Shown here: positions 52,632 to 61,589 of the stretch, one piece after another
Layout: each line of letters opens with the position of its first letter
Position numbering within the stretch: the first letter of the stretch is position 1
Assembly (NCBI RefSeq): GCF_026250525.1
Contig: NZ_CP111043.1
Coordinates: 3,919,001-3,983,000, forward strand
Direction of reading: 5' to 3'
From: Chondrinema litorale
GTDB lineage: Bacteria; Bacteroidota; Bacteroidia; Cytophagales; Flammeovirgaceae
DNA: 64,000 nucleotides
Program-made: the position numbers and the translations under genes
The notes under the pieces: model-generated
Databases searched by the model: none
Told to the model about the DNA's origin: nothing
Seen by the model: only the letters and a program-made list of their open reading frames with translations

Positions 52632-53291
52632 TCAACTAAATAACTGAGCAAGTTTTTCAATGTTTAAATTAGTAAAATCATCTATAACTAAATCAGTATG
52701 AGCCAATTCTTTATGCGAGTGTGTGGTAGCAACTCCAACTACTTTAGCTCCAGCCGCTAAACCAGCTTCTACACCTGGTAGTGCATCTTCAAAAACAATA
52801 CACTGATTAGGAGGTACTTGCAACCTTTCCGCAGCTTTTAAATAAATATCTGGATGAGGCTTTCCAATACTCACATCTCTTGAGTCTAAAACTGCCTGAA
52901 AATATTTTCTTAAGTTGGTTTTATCTAAGATGAAATCTGCATTTTCAGGTGGAGCAGAAGTTCCAACAGCGCAAGGGATACCAGCTTCTTTAAATTTAAT
53001 TAATAGTGCTTCTAATCCAGCTACTGCTAATACATCATCTTTGTATATTTCTCTAAAAAGTTCTTCTTTTTCAGAGCCATAGTCGGCAACTTCTTTTTTT
53101 GTTAACTCTTTTTTAAAAAAATGAGGAATCCACTCTTCGTTTCTTCTGCCATATAATTTAGAATGAAGCTCTTCTTCACTCATAGTTATGCCATATTTAG
53201 CAGTAAATTGGTCAAGAGCTATTTTATGAAATGGATTGCTATCTACAATAACTCCGTCCATATCGAAAATAGCAGCAAAATTTGTAGTCAT
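52632..53291 (-). CDS. HAD-family hydrolase, beta-phosphoglucomutase/phosphatase type
   Basis: 219 residues. Motif I FDMDGVIVDS (nucleophile and acid/base aspartates), helical cap, motif II with 'VGTSAPP', motif III 'IGKPHPDIY' and motif IV 'CIVFEDALPGVEAG'. The cap and length fit sugar-phosphate phosphatases or beta-phosphoglucomutases. Placed at the head of the minus-strand run HAD-small protein-ROK-carboxynorspermidine synthase-DinB. With a ROK sugar kinase in the same run, sugar phosphate handling is plausible, but substrate is unknown. Confidence 0.92.
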   Translation of the reverse strand: MTTNFAAIFDMDGVIVDSNPFHKIALDQFTAKYGITMSEEELHSKLYGRRNEEWIPHFFKKELTKKEVADYGSEKEELFREIYKDDVLAVAGLEALLIKFKEAGIPCAVGTSAPPENADFILDKTNLRKYFQAVLDSRDVSIGKPHPDIYLKAAERLQVPPNQCIVFEDALPGVEAGLAAGAKVVGVATTHSHKELAHTDLVIDDFTNLNIEKLAQLFS

Positions 53292-53456
53292 AGGTATACT
53301 TTATTTATAATGCTGCTAAAATACATGTTATCAACAGATGGCATAATAAATCATAAAATATTGCATCAGAATGTGAACTGTTAATTATTTTTTTTAACAA
53401 ATGATGATAATCATTTAAATAAATAAAAAAACTTGGCTTAATTTGTACTCGAATAG

Positions 53457-53468
53457 AAATTCGAATTT
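53457..53468. promoter_or_regulatory. Palindrome in the gapA leader
   Basis: Perfect 12-bp palindrome aaattcgaattt 33 bases upstream of the gapA ATG. With the weaker palindrome aaatgat-gata-atcattt (53399-53416) it is a candidate operator or leader structure. AT-rich palindromes are common here, so confidence is low. Confidence 0.3.
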
Positions 53469-53500
53469 TTTAAAAATTTCATATCAAAAATTTTAAAAAT

Positions 53501-54502
53501 ATGTCAAAGATTAAGGTAGCAATCAACGGATTTGGCCGTATCGGGAGAATCACTTTCAAGGTATTATATAATAATCCTGAGGTTGAAGTTGTAGCGATTA
53601 ACGACCTGACAGACACTAAAACACTTGCTCACCTGTTGAAGTGGGATTCTGCGCACGGTAAATTTAATGCTGAAATTTCTGCTGACGAAAGCAGCATTAC
53701 AGTAGATGGTAATAAAATCGATATTTATTCAGAGCGTGACCCAGCAAACTTGCCATGGGCTTCTCTAGGTATAGATGTAGTATTAGAATCTACAGGTATT
53801 TTTGTAAACCCAGAAGGTGCTGGAAAACACATTACTGCTGGTGCGAAAAAAGTTGTAATTTCTGCTCCTGCTAAAGGTGATGTAAAAACTTTTGTATTAG
53901 GCGTTAATGATGAAGATCTTACTTCTGATATCAAAATTTTATCTAACGCTTCATGTACTACTAACTGCCTTGCTCCAATGGCAAAAGTACTTGACGAAAA
54001 ATTCGGTATCGAAAGCGGTTTTATCACAACTACTCACGCTTACACTGCTGACCAAAAATTACAAGATGCTCCTCACAGAGATTTAAGAAGAGCTAGAGCT
54101 GCTGCTCAATCTATCATCCCTACTTCAACTGGTGCTGCTAAAGCTGTTGGATTAGTATTGCCTCACTTAAAAGGTAAATTAGATGGTATTGCAATGAGAG
54201 TTCCAACCATTACTGGTTCAGCTACAGACTTAGTTGCTATTCTTAAAACAGAAGCTACTGCAGAAGAAATTAACGCTGCAATGAAAGAAGCTGCTGATGG
54301 TAAACTTAAAGGTGTGCTTGAGTATTCTGACGAGCCTTTAGTATCTGTAGATATCATTGGTAATCCTCACTCTTGTATTTTCGATTCTCAACTTACTTCT
54401 TCAATGGGTAAAATGGTGAAAATAATCGGATGGTACGACAATGAGTCTGGTTACTCTAACAGAGCTGCAGATGTTATCTTGAAAGTTGGAAAAATGTTAT
54501 AA
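53501..54502 (+). CDS. gapA: Type I glyceraldehyde-3-phosphate dehydrogenase
   Basis: 333 residues. Glycolysis: oxidises glyceraldehyde 3-phosphate to 1,3-bisphosphoglycerate. Complete Rossmann start INGFGRIGR, NAD-selective 'INDLTD' (Asn-Asp pair at 34-35), the catalytic ASCTTNC with Cys152, and the phosphate-binding 'TGAAKAVG' region. Its codons lean to GCT, ACT, AAC and TTC more than those of its neighbours, as expected for a highly expressed gene. Single gene with a terminator at 54526-54550. Confidence 0.98.
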   Translation: MSKIKVAINGFGRIGRITFKVLYNNPEVEVVAINDLTDTKTLAHLLKWDSAHGKFNAEISADESSITVDGNKIDIYSERDPANLPWASLGIDVVLESTGIFVNPEGAGKHITAGAKKVVISAPAKGDVKTFVLGVNDEDLTSDIKILSNASCTTNCLAPMAKVLDEKFGIESGFITTTHAYTADQKLQDAPHRDLRRARAAAQSIIPTSTGAAKAVGLVLPHLKGKLDGIAMRVPTITGSATDLVAILKTEATAEEINAAMKEAADGKLKGVLEYSDEPLVSVDIIGNPHSCIFDSQLTSSMGKMVKIIGWYDNESGYSNRAADVILKVGKML

Positions 54503-54525
54503 TTTTCCATTTCATAATGATATTG

Positions 54526-54550
54526 AAGGGGGCTATATGCCCCTTTTTTT
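54526..54550 (+). terminator. gapA terminator, T run inside the convergent gene's stop
   Basis: Arms aagggggc and gccccttt (left has one bulged G), followed by seven T's at 54544-54550. The T run reaches the stop codon (54549-54551) of the minus-strand gene, so terminator and gene end overlap. Confidence 0.8.
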
Positions 54551-55187
54551 ATTCCTCATTTTCAAGGGTATCTATCATTTTCTTAATTGCCCTTATTTTT
54601 TTGCCATAAAGCCAATCGAAAATAAAGTAAATGAGCACAATGCTAATAGCAAAGGTTACCAAATTGGTAATAATAAAGTTTATGGGGCTTTCTGAGGTAA
54701 TAATTGGAAGATTTTCAGATAGTGTATCGTTCTGAACAATAGGCGAAGAAGTAGGGTCTTGAGTTATAAAAAAGCCTATCTCGTAACCCAAATAATAAGA
54801 AATAGGAACAATAATGCATAAACCAATAATATAGCGCTTTTTAAAGTCTTTTAATGTTGAATAGCATGTCTTTAAATGCTCTAATACATTTTCTGCATAA
54901 GAGATATTAAGCACCTTGTTGTAAAGGTTTTTGTAGTAAAAAATTACCAATAGCATTAAAGGTGTAGCAATAGCTGCATACAACCAAATTTTTTGGTATA
55001 GCAAATAAGTAATCAAAGCTACAGCAGCAACTATGTTAGAATAATGCTCAATTTTTACAATCTTCTGTATTTTTTCGAGAATACCAGCAGACTTTTTCTC
55101 AAGCATTTTTTCAAGTTCATTATCATTTACTTGTTTGGTGCTTGTTTCGTCAGATTGCCAAAGCGCTTTTAATTCATTATCATCCAT
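54549..55187 (-). CDS. Four-helix membrane protein, likely anti-sigma factor
   Basis: 212 residues. A cytoplasmic N-terminus starting MDDNELKALWQ, a form common in Bacteroidota membrane proteins next to ECF sigma genes, then four membrane helices in two pairs (around 55-90 and 120-140, 170-195) and a basic C-terminus. Its start overlaps the end of the ECF sigma gene by eight bases, a common arrangement for sigma/anti-sigma pairs. I see no zinc HxxxCxxC motif, so it would not be a ZAS-type anti-sigma. Function is therefore inferred from context only. Confidence 0.72.
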   Translation of the reverse strand: MDDNELKALWQSDETSTKQVNDNELEKMLEKKSAGILEKIQKIVKIEHYSNIVAAVALITYLLYQKIWLYAAIATPLMLLVIFYYKNLYNKVLNISYAENVLEHLKTCYSTLKDFKKRYIIGLCIIVPISYYLGYEIGFFITQDPTSSPIVQNDTLSENLPIITSESPINFIITNLVTFAISIVLIYFIFDWLYGKKIRAIKKMIDTLENEE

Positions 55188-55665
55188 AAGGGATAAGTTT
55201 TTTTAACTGAGTCTTAATTCTATTAATTTTAGCTCCTACATTGCTTACGGTTAAACCCATAATTTCAGCGATTTCCTTGTAGCTTTTATCGTCGAGATAT
55301 AATAAAATTAATGCCCTGTCTGTTTCCTTAATCTTTTTAATAGCAACATATAAATTGGCTATTTGTACTTCTTTTTCATTATTATTTCCTTCATCTTTAA
55401 TTTGTGTATGCTCAAGCACAGTGGTTTTTATCCTTTTTTTACGCTTTCTTATTTGCGATAAGCAAACATTTAAAGCAATTCTATACACCCATGTAGATGC
55501 TTTAGATTCGCCTCTAAACGTGTTAAAAGACCTCCAGAGCTGTAGTGTAACTTCCTGATAATAATCTTCAAATTCTTGCTCGTCGTTAGAGTATGCACGG
55601 CAAATTTTTGAAATTATGGAAGTATGTTGATCAATAAATAGTTTGAAAATTTTCTGTTGGGGCAT
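55180..55665 (-). CDS. ECF-type RNA polymerase sigma factor
   Basis: 161 residues with sigma-70 regions 2 and 4. Region 2 reads 'EDYYQEVTLQLWRSFNTFRGESKASTWVYRIALN'-like in segments (-10 recognition helix), and region 4 has 'LDDKSYKEIAEIMGLTVSNVGAKINRIKTQL' in segments (HTH). Overlaps the putative anti-sigma gene by eight bases, and shares the 138-base upstream gap with the divergent TraB/GumN gene. Its target genes are unknown. Confidence 0.93.
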   Translation of the reverse strand: MPQQKIFKLFIDQHTSIISKICRAYSNDEQEFEDYYQEVTLQLWRSFNTFRGESKASTWVYRIALNVCLSQIRKRKKRIKTTVLEHTQIKDEGNNNEKEVQIANLYVAIKKIKETDRALILLYLDDKSYKEIAEIMGLTVSNVGAKINRIKTQLKKLIPYG

Positions 55666-55803
55666 AAATGTCAGCCGAATTCAAATAGTTAGTTGTCGTA
55701 ATTTAATTTTTCTTACAAAAAAGTTTAAACTGTAATAAACTTTCCTTTTCTGTTACTTATTTATTCATAAAGATTAAAAGTTATAATTTTCATTTAAATT
55801 ATT

Positions 55804-56697
55804 ATGATAAAGCGAAATAAATTAAAAGTGTTTTACGGAATTGTGCTAAGTGCATTTTGCAATTTATTATTTACAAATGGACAATTATATGCACAAGAAA
55901 CCAAAAATTCGCTATTGTGGGAGATCTCTGGAAAGGGTTTAAAAGCGCCTTCTTACTTATTTGGTACAATTCATATTATTTGCGAAGATGATATGGTGAT
56001 GAATGATAAAATTAAAGATGCCTTTAAAAGTACCGAGCAATTAGTGTTGGAGCTAGATATGGATGATCCTGCTATGATGACTGAAATGCAAAAGTTGTCA
56101 CTCAATCCTGGAATGGAAAATATCTCTGCCAGTATAAGCGAAGAAGACTTAAAACTGCTTGATGAGTTTTACAAAAAAAAATATGGCGTAGGAATGCAGC
56201 AATTAGGTATTATGAAGCCATTTGTGCTAATGTCTATGCTTTACCCATTTTATCTAAGTTGTGAGAAACAGGCATCTTACGAAACCAACTTTATGGAAAT
56301 GGCCAAATCTCAGAAAAAAGAAACTATTGGCTTAGAAACACTTGAGTTTCAAATGGGAATTTTCGATAAAATGGATAAAGAAGATCAGATAGAGATGTTG
56401 GTAAAGTCTGTAAAAGAATTTGATTCTACTAAGGGCGAATTTGCCGAGATGATAGAAATCTACAGGTCACAAGATTTAGATGCTATGTATAAGATGTTTA
56501 AGAAATATCCTGAATACGAAAAGTATGAAGATGAACTTTTAACTGACAGAAATAAAGACTGGATTGGTAAAATCGGTAAAATTATTTCTGAAAAACCTTC
56601 ATTCATAGCAGTAGGAGCGGGTCATCTAGGCTCTGAAAAAGGTGTTGTAAAACTTTTAAAAGAAGCTGGCTACAAAGTAAAACCAGTAAAGTTTTAA
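55804..56697 (+). CDS. TraB/GumN family protein
   Basis: 297 residues with a signal peptide (to about residue 30, LLFTNGQLYAQ). The family motifs are an N-terminal GTIH ('LFGTIHI') and a C-terminal GAGHLG; the histidines could form a metal site as proposed for the TIKI/TraB fold. Also 'LVLELDMDDP' near residue 85. Exported to the periplasm. The role of most bacterial members is unknown, though some resemble peptidases. Confidence 0.9.
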   Translation: MIKRNKLKVFYGIVLSAFCNLLFTNGQLYAQETKNSLLWEISGKGLKAPSYLFGTIHIICEDDMVMNDKIKDAFKSTEQLVLELDMDDPAMMTEMQKLSLNPGMENISASISEEDLKLLDEFYKKKYGVGMQQLGIMKPFVLMSMLYPFYLSCEKQASYETNFMEMAKSQKKETIGLETLEFQMGIFDKMDKEDQIEMLVKSVKEFDSTKGEFAEMIEIYRSQDLDAMYKMFKKYPEYEKYEDELLTDRNKDWIGKIGKIISEKPSFIAVGAGHLGSEKGVVKLLKEAGYKVKPVKF

Positions 56698-56780
56698 TAA
56701 ATACCAATCGAAGATCAAACGATACAAAGGTCCTGCATAGCAGGACTTTGTAAATGTGTTTGATAATCAAATGTAATATA

Positions 56781-57170
56781 TTATTGTTTCCTGTAACGCT
56801 TAAGTTTTAGTGATTTTTTGTTTAGGTGTGAGAATTCAAGCACGTTTTCGTTGTTAACGTTCGCTATAACGTAGCTTTTTTCAGATTCTATTGTAAACCC
56901 TCCATTTGGATCAGGAAGAATTAAGTACTCAGTTTTTTTATTCAGAATGAAAGCAGGAGCTTCATTATAAATAAAGAATATTTCATTACCGATAGTTTCG
57001 GTTGTTATCCCCATCTCGTCAAAGAAGCTTTTTGAAGAGCTAGCATCCATATTCGAGAATACTGAATAGGCATCAAAACTTGGTGCTGTTTCGATTTTAT
57101 CATTGTTAGCGAATACTGTAAATGATAAGAATAATGTGAAGATGGCTGGAAGTAAAGTTTTGAAGTTCAT
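56781..57170 (-). CDS. Small secreted protein of unknown function
   Basis: 129 residues with a signal peptide (MNFKTLLPAIFTLFLSFTVFAN). The mature part has a beta-rich C-terminus ('EYLILPDPNGGFTIESEKSYVIAN', 'LEFSHLNKKSLKLKRYRKQ') and no cysteines. Not recognised. Stands alone, convergent with TraB/GumN and divergent from egtB across 308 bases. Confidence 0.7.
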   Translation of the reverse strand: MNFKTLLPAIFTLFLSFTVFANNDKIETAPSFDAYSVFSNMDASSSKSFFDEMGITTETIGNEIFFIYNEAPAFILNKKTEYLILPDPNGGFTIESEKSYVIANVNNENVLEFSHLNKKSLKLKRYRKQ

Positions 57171-57478
57171 TTGATTACATATGATAGATTAATAATAAAA
57201 TTTTAAAGTTATTAGTCTATGTTCAATACTAATACCAGTTTTAAAATTCACATTAACTGATTGATAATCAGGTATATAATATTTTGAAAGTTTGATTTTA
57301 TGTCCCAATTTGAAAACTCCTGTTCAATATTGGGAATTTTTACAAATATCTTGCTTGTTAGCTTTTGGGCAAGAATGAACAAAAAAGCTCTAAAATCTTC
57401 TTTTTCTAGGAAAACATTACATCAAATCGAGAGTTACCTACATGATAGTTGAATAACAAGCAGGGCTAAAAACGCAAC
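57171..57478. other. 308-base divergent gap upstream of egtB
   Basis: AT-rich. The pair tcccaat (57303-57309) and attggga (57329-57335) forms a 7-bp inverted repeat 19 bases apart and could be a regulator site. A 25-codon ORF beginning ATG 57375 is too weak to call. Leader of egtB begins at the TTG at 57479. Confidence 0.45.
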
Positions 57479-58771
57479 TTGTCCCAAATTAAAAAATCTA
57501 AACCTTTTTATATCTTGATACTGCTTACCACAAAACTCTCCGAAAAATTTCAACAGGTTCGCAACAGAACAACAGCTTTGTGTAACCCATTAAAAGAAGA
57601 AGATACCGTAGTTCAGCCAATTGTGGATGTAAGTCCACCCAAATGGCATTTGGGGCACACTTCCTGGTTTTTTGAAAACTTTCTCTTAATAAAGCATTTA
57701 GAAGGGTATAAGCTTTATAATAAAAGACTCAACTATATTTTCAATAGCTATTACGAAAGTCAGGGAGAACGTATTTTAAGATCAAACAGAGGGAATTTAA
57801 GCAGACCCTCTCTTAGTGAAGTATTAGCCTACAGACAATATGTAGATAAATATATGTTGGAGCTAATCGAGCAAAAAAGTGGAGACGAAACGCTTGCAGA
57901 CTGGATAGAGCTGGGTTTGCAACACGAAATGCAGCATCAGGAACTTTTAGTTACAGACATTAAATACATATTAGGTAATAACCCATTGTTTCCAGTATAT
58001 AATGAAGGTAAAACAGGTACAAATGGAGTTCAACTCGCAGAAAATGATTTTTTAGTAATTGCAGGTGGGTTATATGCCATCGGGTTTCAAGGTAAAGATT
58101 TTCACTTTGATAATGAAGAAGGCATACATCAAGTGTATTTACACGATTATGAAATAAGTAATAAACTGGTTACAAACAGAGAGTATATCGAGTTTATTGA
58201 AGATGGAGGTTATAAAGATTTTAGGGTTTGGTTGTCAGAGGGTTGGGAATGGGTAAAGCAAGATAACAGAGAAGCTCCATTGTATTGGTTTAATGTAGAG
58301 GGCAAATGGTTGTATTATACCTTACAAGGTTTAAAAGAAATAGATTTAGAAGAGCCGGTTAGCCATGTTAGTTATTACGAAGCTGAAGCTTATGCTCGAT
58401 GGAAAGGTATGAGGTTGCCTACAGAGTTTGAATGGGAGACTGCTTGTAAAAACTTTGCAAAAGAACCATTTGAAACAAAAAATCTGTTAGAGAGAGAAAT
58501 GTTTCATCCAGATAGGCAGCATTTAAATAATACTGATTTTATCGGGAATCTTTGGGAATGGACTTCAAGTGCTTATTTGCCATATCCATATTATAAACAG
58601 GCCGAAGGAGCTTTAGGTGAATATAATGGTAAGTTTATGGTAAATCAGATGGTTTTGAGAGGAGGTTCTTGTGCGACACCATTAGAACAGATTAGACCAA
58701 CCTATCGAAATTTCTTTCAAACAGACAAACAATGGCAGTTTACTGGAATAAGACTTGCCAGATATATATAA
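57479..58771 (+). CDS. egtB: Ergothioneine biosynthesis protein EgtB (iron-dependent sulfoxide synthase)
   Basis: 430 residues from TTG 57479. No ATG or GTG precedes the conserved core and an in-frame TAA lies at 57467-57469, so a TTG start is the best choice. N-terminal DinB-like domain with 'VDVSPPKWHLGHTSWFFE' and the iron triad histidines in HLGHT (~57-60) and HEMQHQE (~149-153). C-terminal FGE-sulfatase domain with 'RLPTEFEWE', 'LWEWTSS' and 'LRGGSC'. It couples a thiol donor to trimethylhistidine, adding sulfur and oxygen. First gene of the egtB-egtD pair. Confidence 0.93.
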   Translation: MSQIKKSKPFYILILLTTKLSEKFQQVRNRTTALCNPLKEEDTVVQPIVDVSPPKWHLGHTSWFFENFLLIKHLEGYKLYNKRLNYIFNSYYESQGERILRSNRGNLSRPSLSEVLAYRQYVDKYMLELIEQKSGDETLADWIELGLQHEMQHQELLVTDIKYILGNNPLFPVYNEGKTGTNGVQLAENDFLVIAGGLYAIGFQGKDFHFDNEEGIHQVYLHDYEISNKLVTNREYIEFIEDGGYKDFRVWLSEGWEWVKQDNREAPLYWFNVEGKWLYYTLQGLKEIDLEEPVSHVSYYEAEAYARWKGMRLPTEFEWETACKNFAKEPFETKNLLEREMFHPDRQHLNNTDFIGNLWEWTSSAYLPYPYYKQAEGALGEYNGKFMVNQMVLRGGSCATPLEQIRPTYRNFFQTDKQWQFTGIRLARYI

Positions 58772-58826
58772 TATTGAAACACATTTATATTAACAGTGCT
58801 AACTAAATGCAATAACATTAAAGAAA

Positions 58827-59774
58827 ATGAACAACACATTTGCTACAGATATTCTAAAGGGATTATCTGAATACCCAAAAGCTTTATCTTCGAAATATTT
58901 TTATGATGCTAAAGGTGATATAATATTTCAGGAGATAATGAATATGCCTTCTTATTATCTTACTAACTGCGAGTACGATATTTTTCAGCAGCAAAAAGGA
59001 GCTATTCTAAACAGTATTCACGCTCAAGGTGACAAGTTTCAACTTATTGAGTTAGGAGCAGGAGACGGATACAAAACTAAAGTGTTATTACAGCATTTTG
59101 TAAATGAGCAAGCTGATTTTGAATATATACCAGTTGATATTTCTTCTCATGTGCTCTCTCAACTAAGTAAAGATCTTAGAAAAAACTTTGATACTTTAGA
59201 GGTATCTCCTATGCAAGGAGATTATTTTCATATGCTTGAGAAGTTGGGGGTAGATGAGGAAACTAAAAAGGTGATTATGTTTCTTGGTTCCAATATCGGG
59301 AATTTTAGTTTCGAAAAAGCAACGGACTTTTTTAAGCAAATAGCAAATCAGCTAAACAAAGACGATTATTTTTTGATTGGTATTGATCTAAAAAAAGATC
59401 CTGAAATTATACTTTCAGCTTATAATGATCCAGACGGAATAACTGCTCGATTCAACTTAAATCTGCTCAGAAGAATTAATAATGATTTAGGTGCAGACTT
59501 CGATCTCTCGGGCTTTAAGCACTATCCTGTGTATGATCCACAAACTGGTGAGTGTAGAAGCTACTTATTAAGTTTAAAAGAGCAAACTGTAAGTATTGCA
59601 GATTTAGAGAGAACATTCAAATTCGAAAAATACGAAAGTATTCATACAGAGATTTCTCGAAAGTATTCGCTAAAAGAGATAGACTTACTAGCAGATGCTG
59701 CAGGCTTTAAAGTAGTTAAAAACTTTACTGATGAAAAAGGATATTTTGTTGATTCTTTGTGGAAGTTAAAATAG
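58827..59774 (+). CDS. egtD: L-histidine N(alpha)-methyltransferase EgtD
   Basis: 315 residues. SAM-dependent trimethylation of histidine to hercynine, the first ergothioneine step. Typical opening 'LSSKYFYDAKGDIIFQEIMNMPSYYLTNCEYDIF', in which the Tyr/Asn-rich substrate pocket lies, and SAM site 'LIELGAGDGYKTKVLL'. 'FLGSNIGNF' is also conserved. Follows egtB by 55 bases. The full pathway may be two-gene here; no egtA, egtC or egtE is visible in the window. Confidence 0.95.
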   Translation: MNNTFATDILKGLSEYPKALSSKYFYDAKGDIIFQEIMNMPSYYLTNCEYDIFQQQKGAILNSIHAQGDKFQLIELGAGDGYKTKVLLQHFVNEQADFEYIPVDISSHVLSQLSKDLRKNFDTLEVSPMQGDYFHMLEKLGVDEETKKVIMFLGSNIGNFSFEKATDFFKQIANQLNKDDYFLIGIDLKKDPEIILSAYNDPDGITARFNLNLLRRINNDLGADFDLSGFKHYPVYDPQTGECRSYLLSLKEQTVSIADLERTFKFEKYESIHTEISRKYSLKEIDLLADAAGFKVVKNFTDEKGYFVDSLWKLK

Positions 59775-59907
59775 AAAATTTAAGAACTACTGTTATTTTT
59801 AAATCGTTTTGTAGAGAGAGTACAATTGAATAATAAAATTTAATATATGACGAAGAATTACTTAAATAAATAAAATAACAAGCGACTACACACAAAAAAT
59901 CTAAGTT

Positions 59908-60189
59908 ATGAAAGCAATTTGGAATGACGAAGTTATTGCAGAGAGCAATGAAACAGTGAAAATGGAAGGCAATTACTATTTTCCGGAAACATCATTAAAA
60001 AAAGAATTCTTCAAAGAAAGCGAAAGCAACACCATTTGTCCTTGGAAGGGAACAGCATCTTATAGTACACTCGTGGTAAATGGTAAAGAAAACAGAGATG
60101 CAGTATGGTATTATCCAAATCCGTCGGAAGCTGCCTCGGTAATTAAAAACCATTATGCATTTTGGAAGGGTGTAGAGGTTGTAGAATAA
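59908..60189 (+). CDS. DUF427 domain protein
   Basis: 93 residues, one domain. Conserved 'WNDEVIAESNETVKMEGNYYFP', 'CPWKGTASY' and 'AVWYYPNPSEAA', typical of DUF427. Its function is unknown. It is 133 bases after egtD on the same strand and has its own terminator, so it is probably an independent gene or weakly linked. Confidence 0.95.
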   Translation: MKAIWNDEVIAESNETVKMEGNYYFPETSLKKEFFKESESNTICPWKGTASYSTLVVNGKENRDAVWYYPNPSEAASVIKNHYAFWKGVEVVE

Positions 60190-60219
60190 TTGCTAAAAGT
60201 TAATCCAAAAATATTTTAG

Positions 60220-60240
60220 GAGCCTTTAAGGCTCTTTTTT
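60220..60240 (+). terminator. DUF427 gene terminator
   Basis: Short stem gagcc / ggctc (60220-60224 with 60230-60234), followed by a T run, 30 bases after the stop codon. Confidence 0.75.
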
Positions 60241-60431
60241 TATTTTAAAATTTCTGATTTTTTATTTTAATCCATTGCTTAACTTATTATAATTAAAGTT
60301 AAATTAACTATGTTAGATTTTAGAATATACTAGACCAGTTTTAAGGTTTTATTAATAAACCTTGATTGCTGGTGCAATGGTGTTTTTTTGTCTATCATCG
60401 CTTTATATTAAACCACTAACTAAACTTCCAA

Positions 60432-61589
60432 ATGTTACGCATCCTTCTTATTGATGATAAGGAAAACGATATTGCTTATTTTTTAAAAACTCTTAAAAGC
60501 ATTAAGCACCTTAATACTGAGGTACAGCAGGCAAACTCTGTAAAATCGAGTAGTTTAATTCTAAAGAGTTTTCAGGCTGATATTGTCATCTCTGAACTAG
60601 AACTAAAAGAGGAATCTCAAAAAAAAATTATTGGCTTTTTAAATGAAATAAGTACAAAGTATCCAGTAATATTAATTACAAACCAAAAAGCTGATAAGCT
60701 AATTAAGCAATCCAAAAATATTGGAATTAGCGATTTTATTCCGAGAAAAAGTCTAACTCCAGATTTGCTCGAAAAAACACTTCATTTTACCATGGAGAGG
60801 CTGGCTTTTCAGAAGGAAAGAAAAAGGATGCAATTTGAAATTACGGAAAAGAATAAACATATCCATCGCACTTCTAGGCAAATAGAAGAACTTGCATATA
60901 CACTATCACACGACCTCCGTGGGCCTGTAGGCAGTATACTTGGCTTAGCCGACTTAATAAATAGTACCAGCAACAACCTGGAAGAAATTAAACAGTTTAG
61001 CCAGCTTATTCACTCTTCTGCGAATGACTTAAATGAGTTGTTAAAACAGCTATTAGATGTTTTATTGGCTAACAAAAATATCTATGATAAAGCCGAACTG
61101 TTAGATATTAAACAGGAGATTACGAAAGTAATGGAAAAGCTTAGAGTTGTCTATCCTTCTTTGGTTTATAATATTAAAGTGAACTGTAAAAAGATTAGTG
61201 AAATCTTATATTCTCAAAATGCATTTGAGTTTATTTTGTACAATTTATTATCTAATGCCTTAAAGTTTCGGTCTAATCGTAGAGCGCTCGAAATTAAAGT
61301 TGAAACTGATTTAGTAAACAAAAATCTTGTTTGCATAGCGGTAAAAGACAATGGTGTTGGTATGGATATGAATATGGTAAAACCGAGGATTTTTAAAATC
61401 TTTAAACGCTTTCACAAAAATGTAGAGGGGAGGGGTATAGGACTTTACGCAGTAAAAGCAATGTTAGATGAGCTTGAGGGCTATATTGAAGTTGATAGTG
61501 AGTTAAATATTGGCTCAGAATTCCGTATTTTTTTAAAGCCATTGGCTAACAATGTGTTTCCTGTTTCTACAGAATACAACCCAGTGTAA
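60432..61589 (+). CDS. Histidine kinase with N-terminal degenerate receiver domain
   Basis: 385 residues, no membrane segment. The receiver (1-120) keeps the acidic pocket Asp8-Asp9, Thr83 and Lys106, but the phosphoacceptor position reads Glu55 in 'ADIVISELEL' where an aspartate is expected. It may thus act as a permanently 'on' or ligand-sensing pseudo-receiver. The kinase part is intact: His160 in TLSHDLRGP, N-box 'NLLSNALKF' and G boxes DNGVGM and GRGIGL. No cognate response regulator adjoins it. Genes of this shape in Bacteroidota often regulate through partner proteins. Confidence 0.9.
   Translation: MLRILLIDDKENDIAYFLKTLKSIKHLNTEVQQANSVKSSSLILKSFQADIVISELELKEESQKKIIGFLNEISTKYPVILITNQKADKLIKQSKNIGISDFIPRKSLTPDLLEKTLHFTMERLAFQKERKRMQFEITEKNKHIHRTSRQIEELAYTLSHDLRGPVGSILGLADLINSTSNNLEEIKQFSQLIHSSANDLNELLKQLLDVLLANKNIYDKAELLDIKQEITKVMEKLRVVYPSLVYNIKVNCKKISEILYSQNAFEFILYNLLSNALKFRSNRRALEIKVETDLVNKNLVCIAVKDNGVGMDMNMVKPRIFKIFKRFHKNVEGRGIGLYAVKAMLDELEGYIEVDSELNIGSEFRIFLKPLANNVFPVSTEYNPV

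Noticed and set aside
56727..56749. Hairpin between TraB/GumN and the secreted gene
   Set aside because: Seven-bp stem with no T run on either side; too weak to call a terminator.
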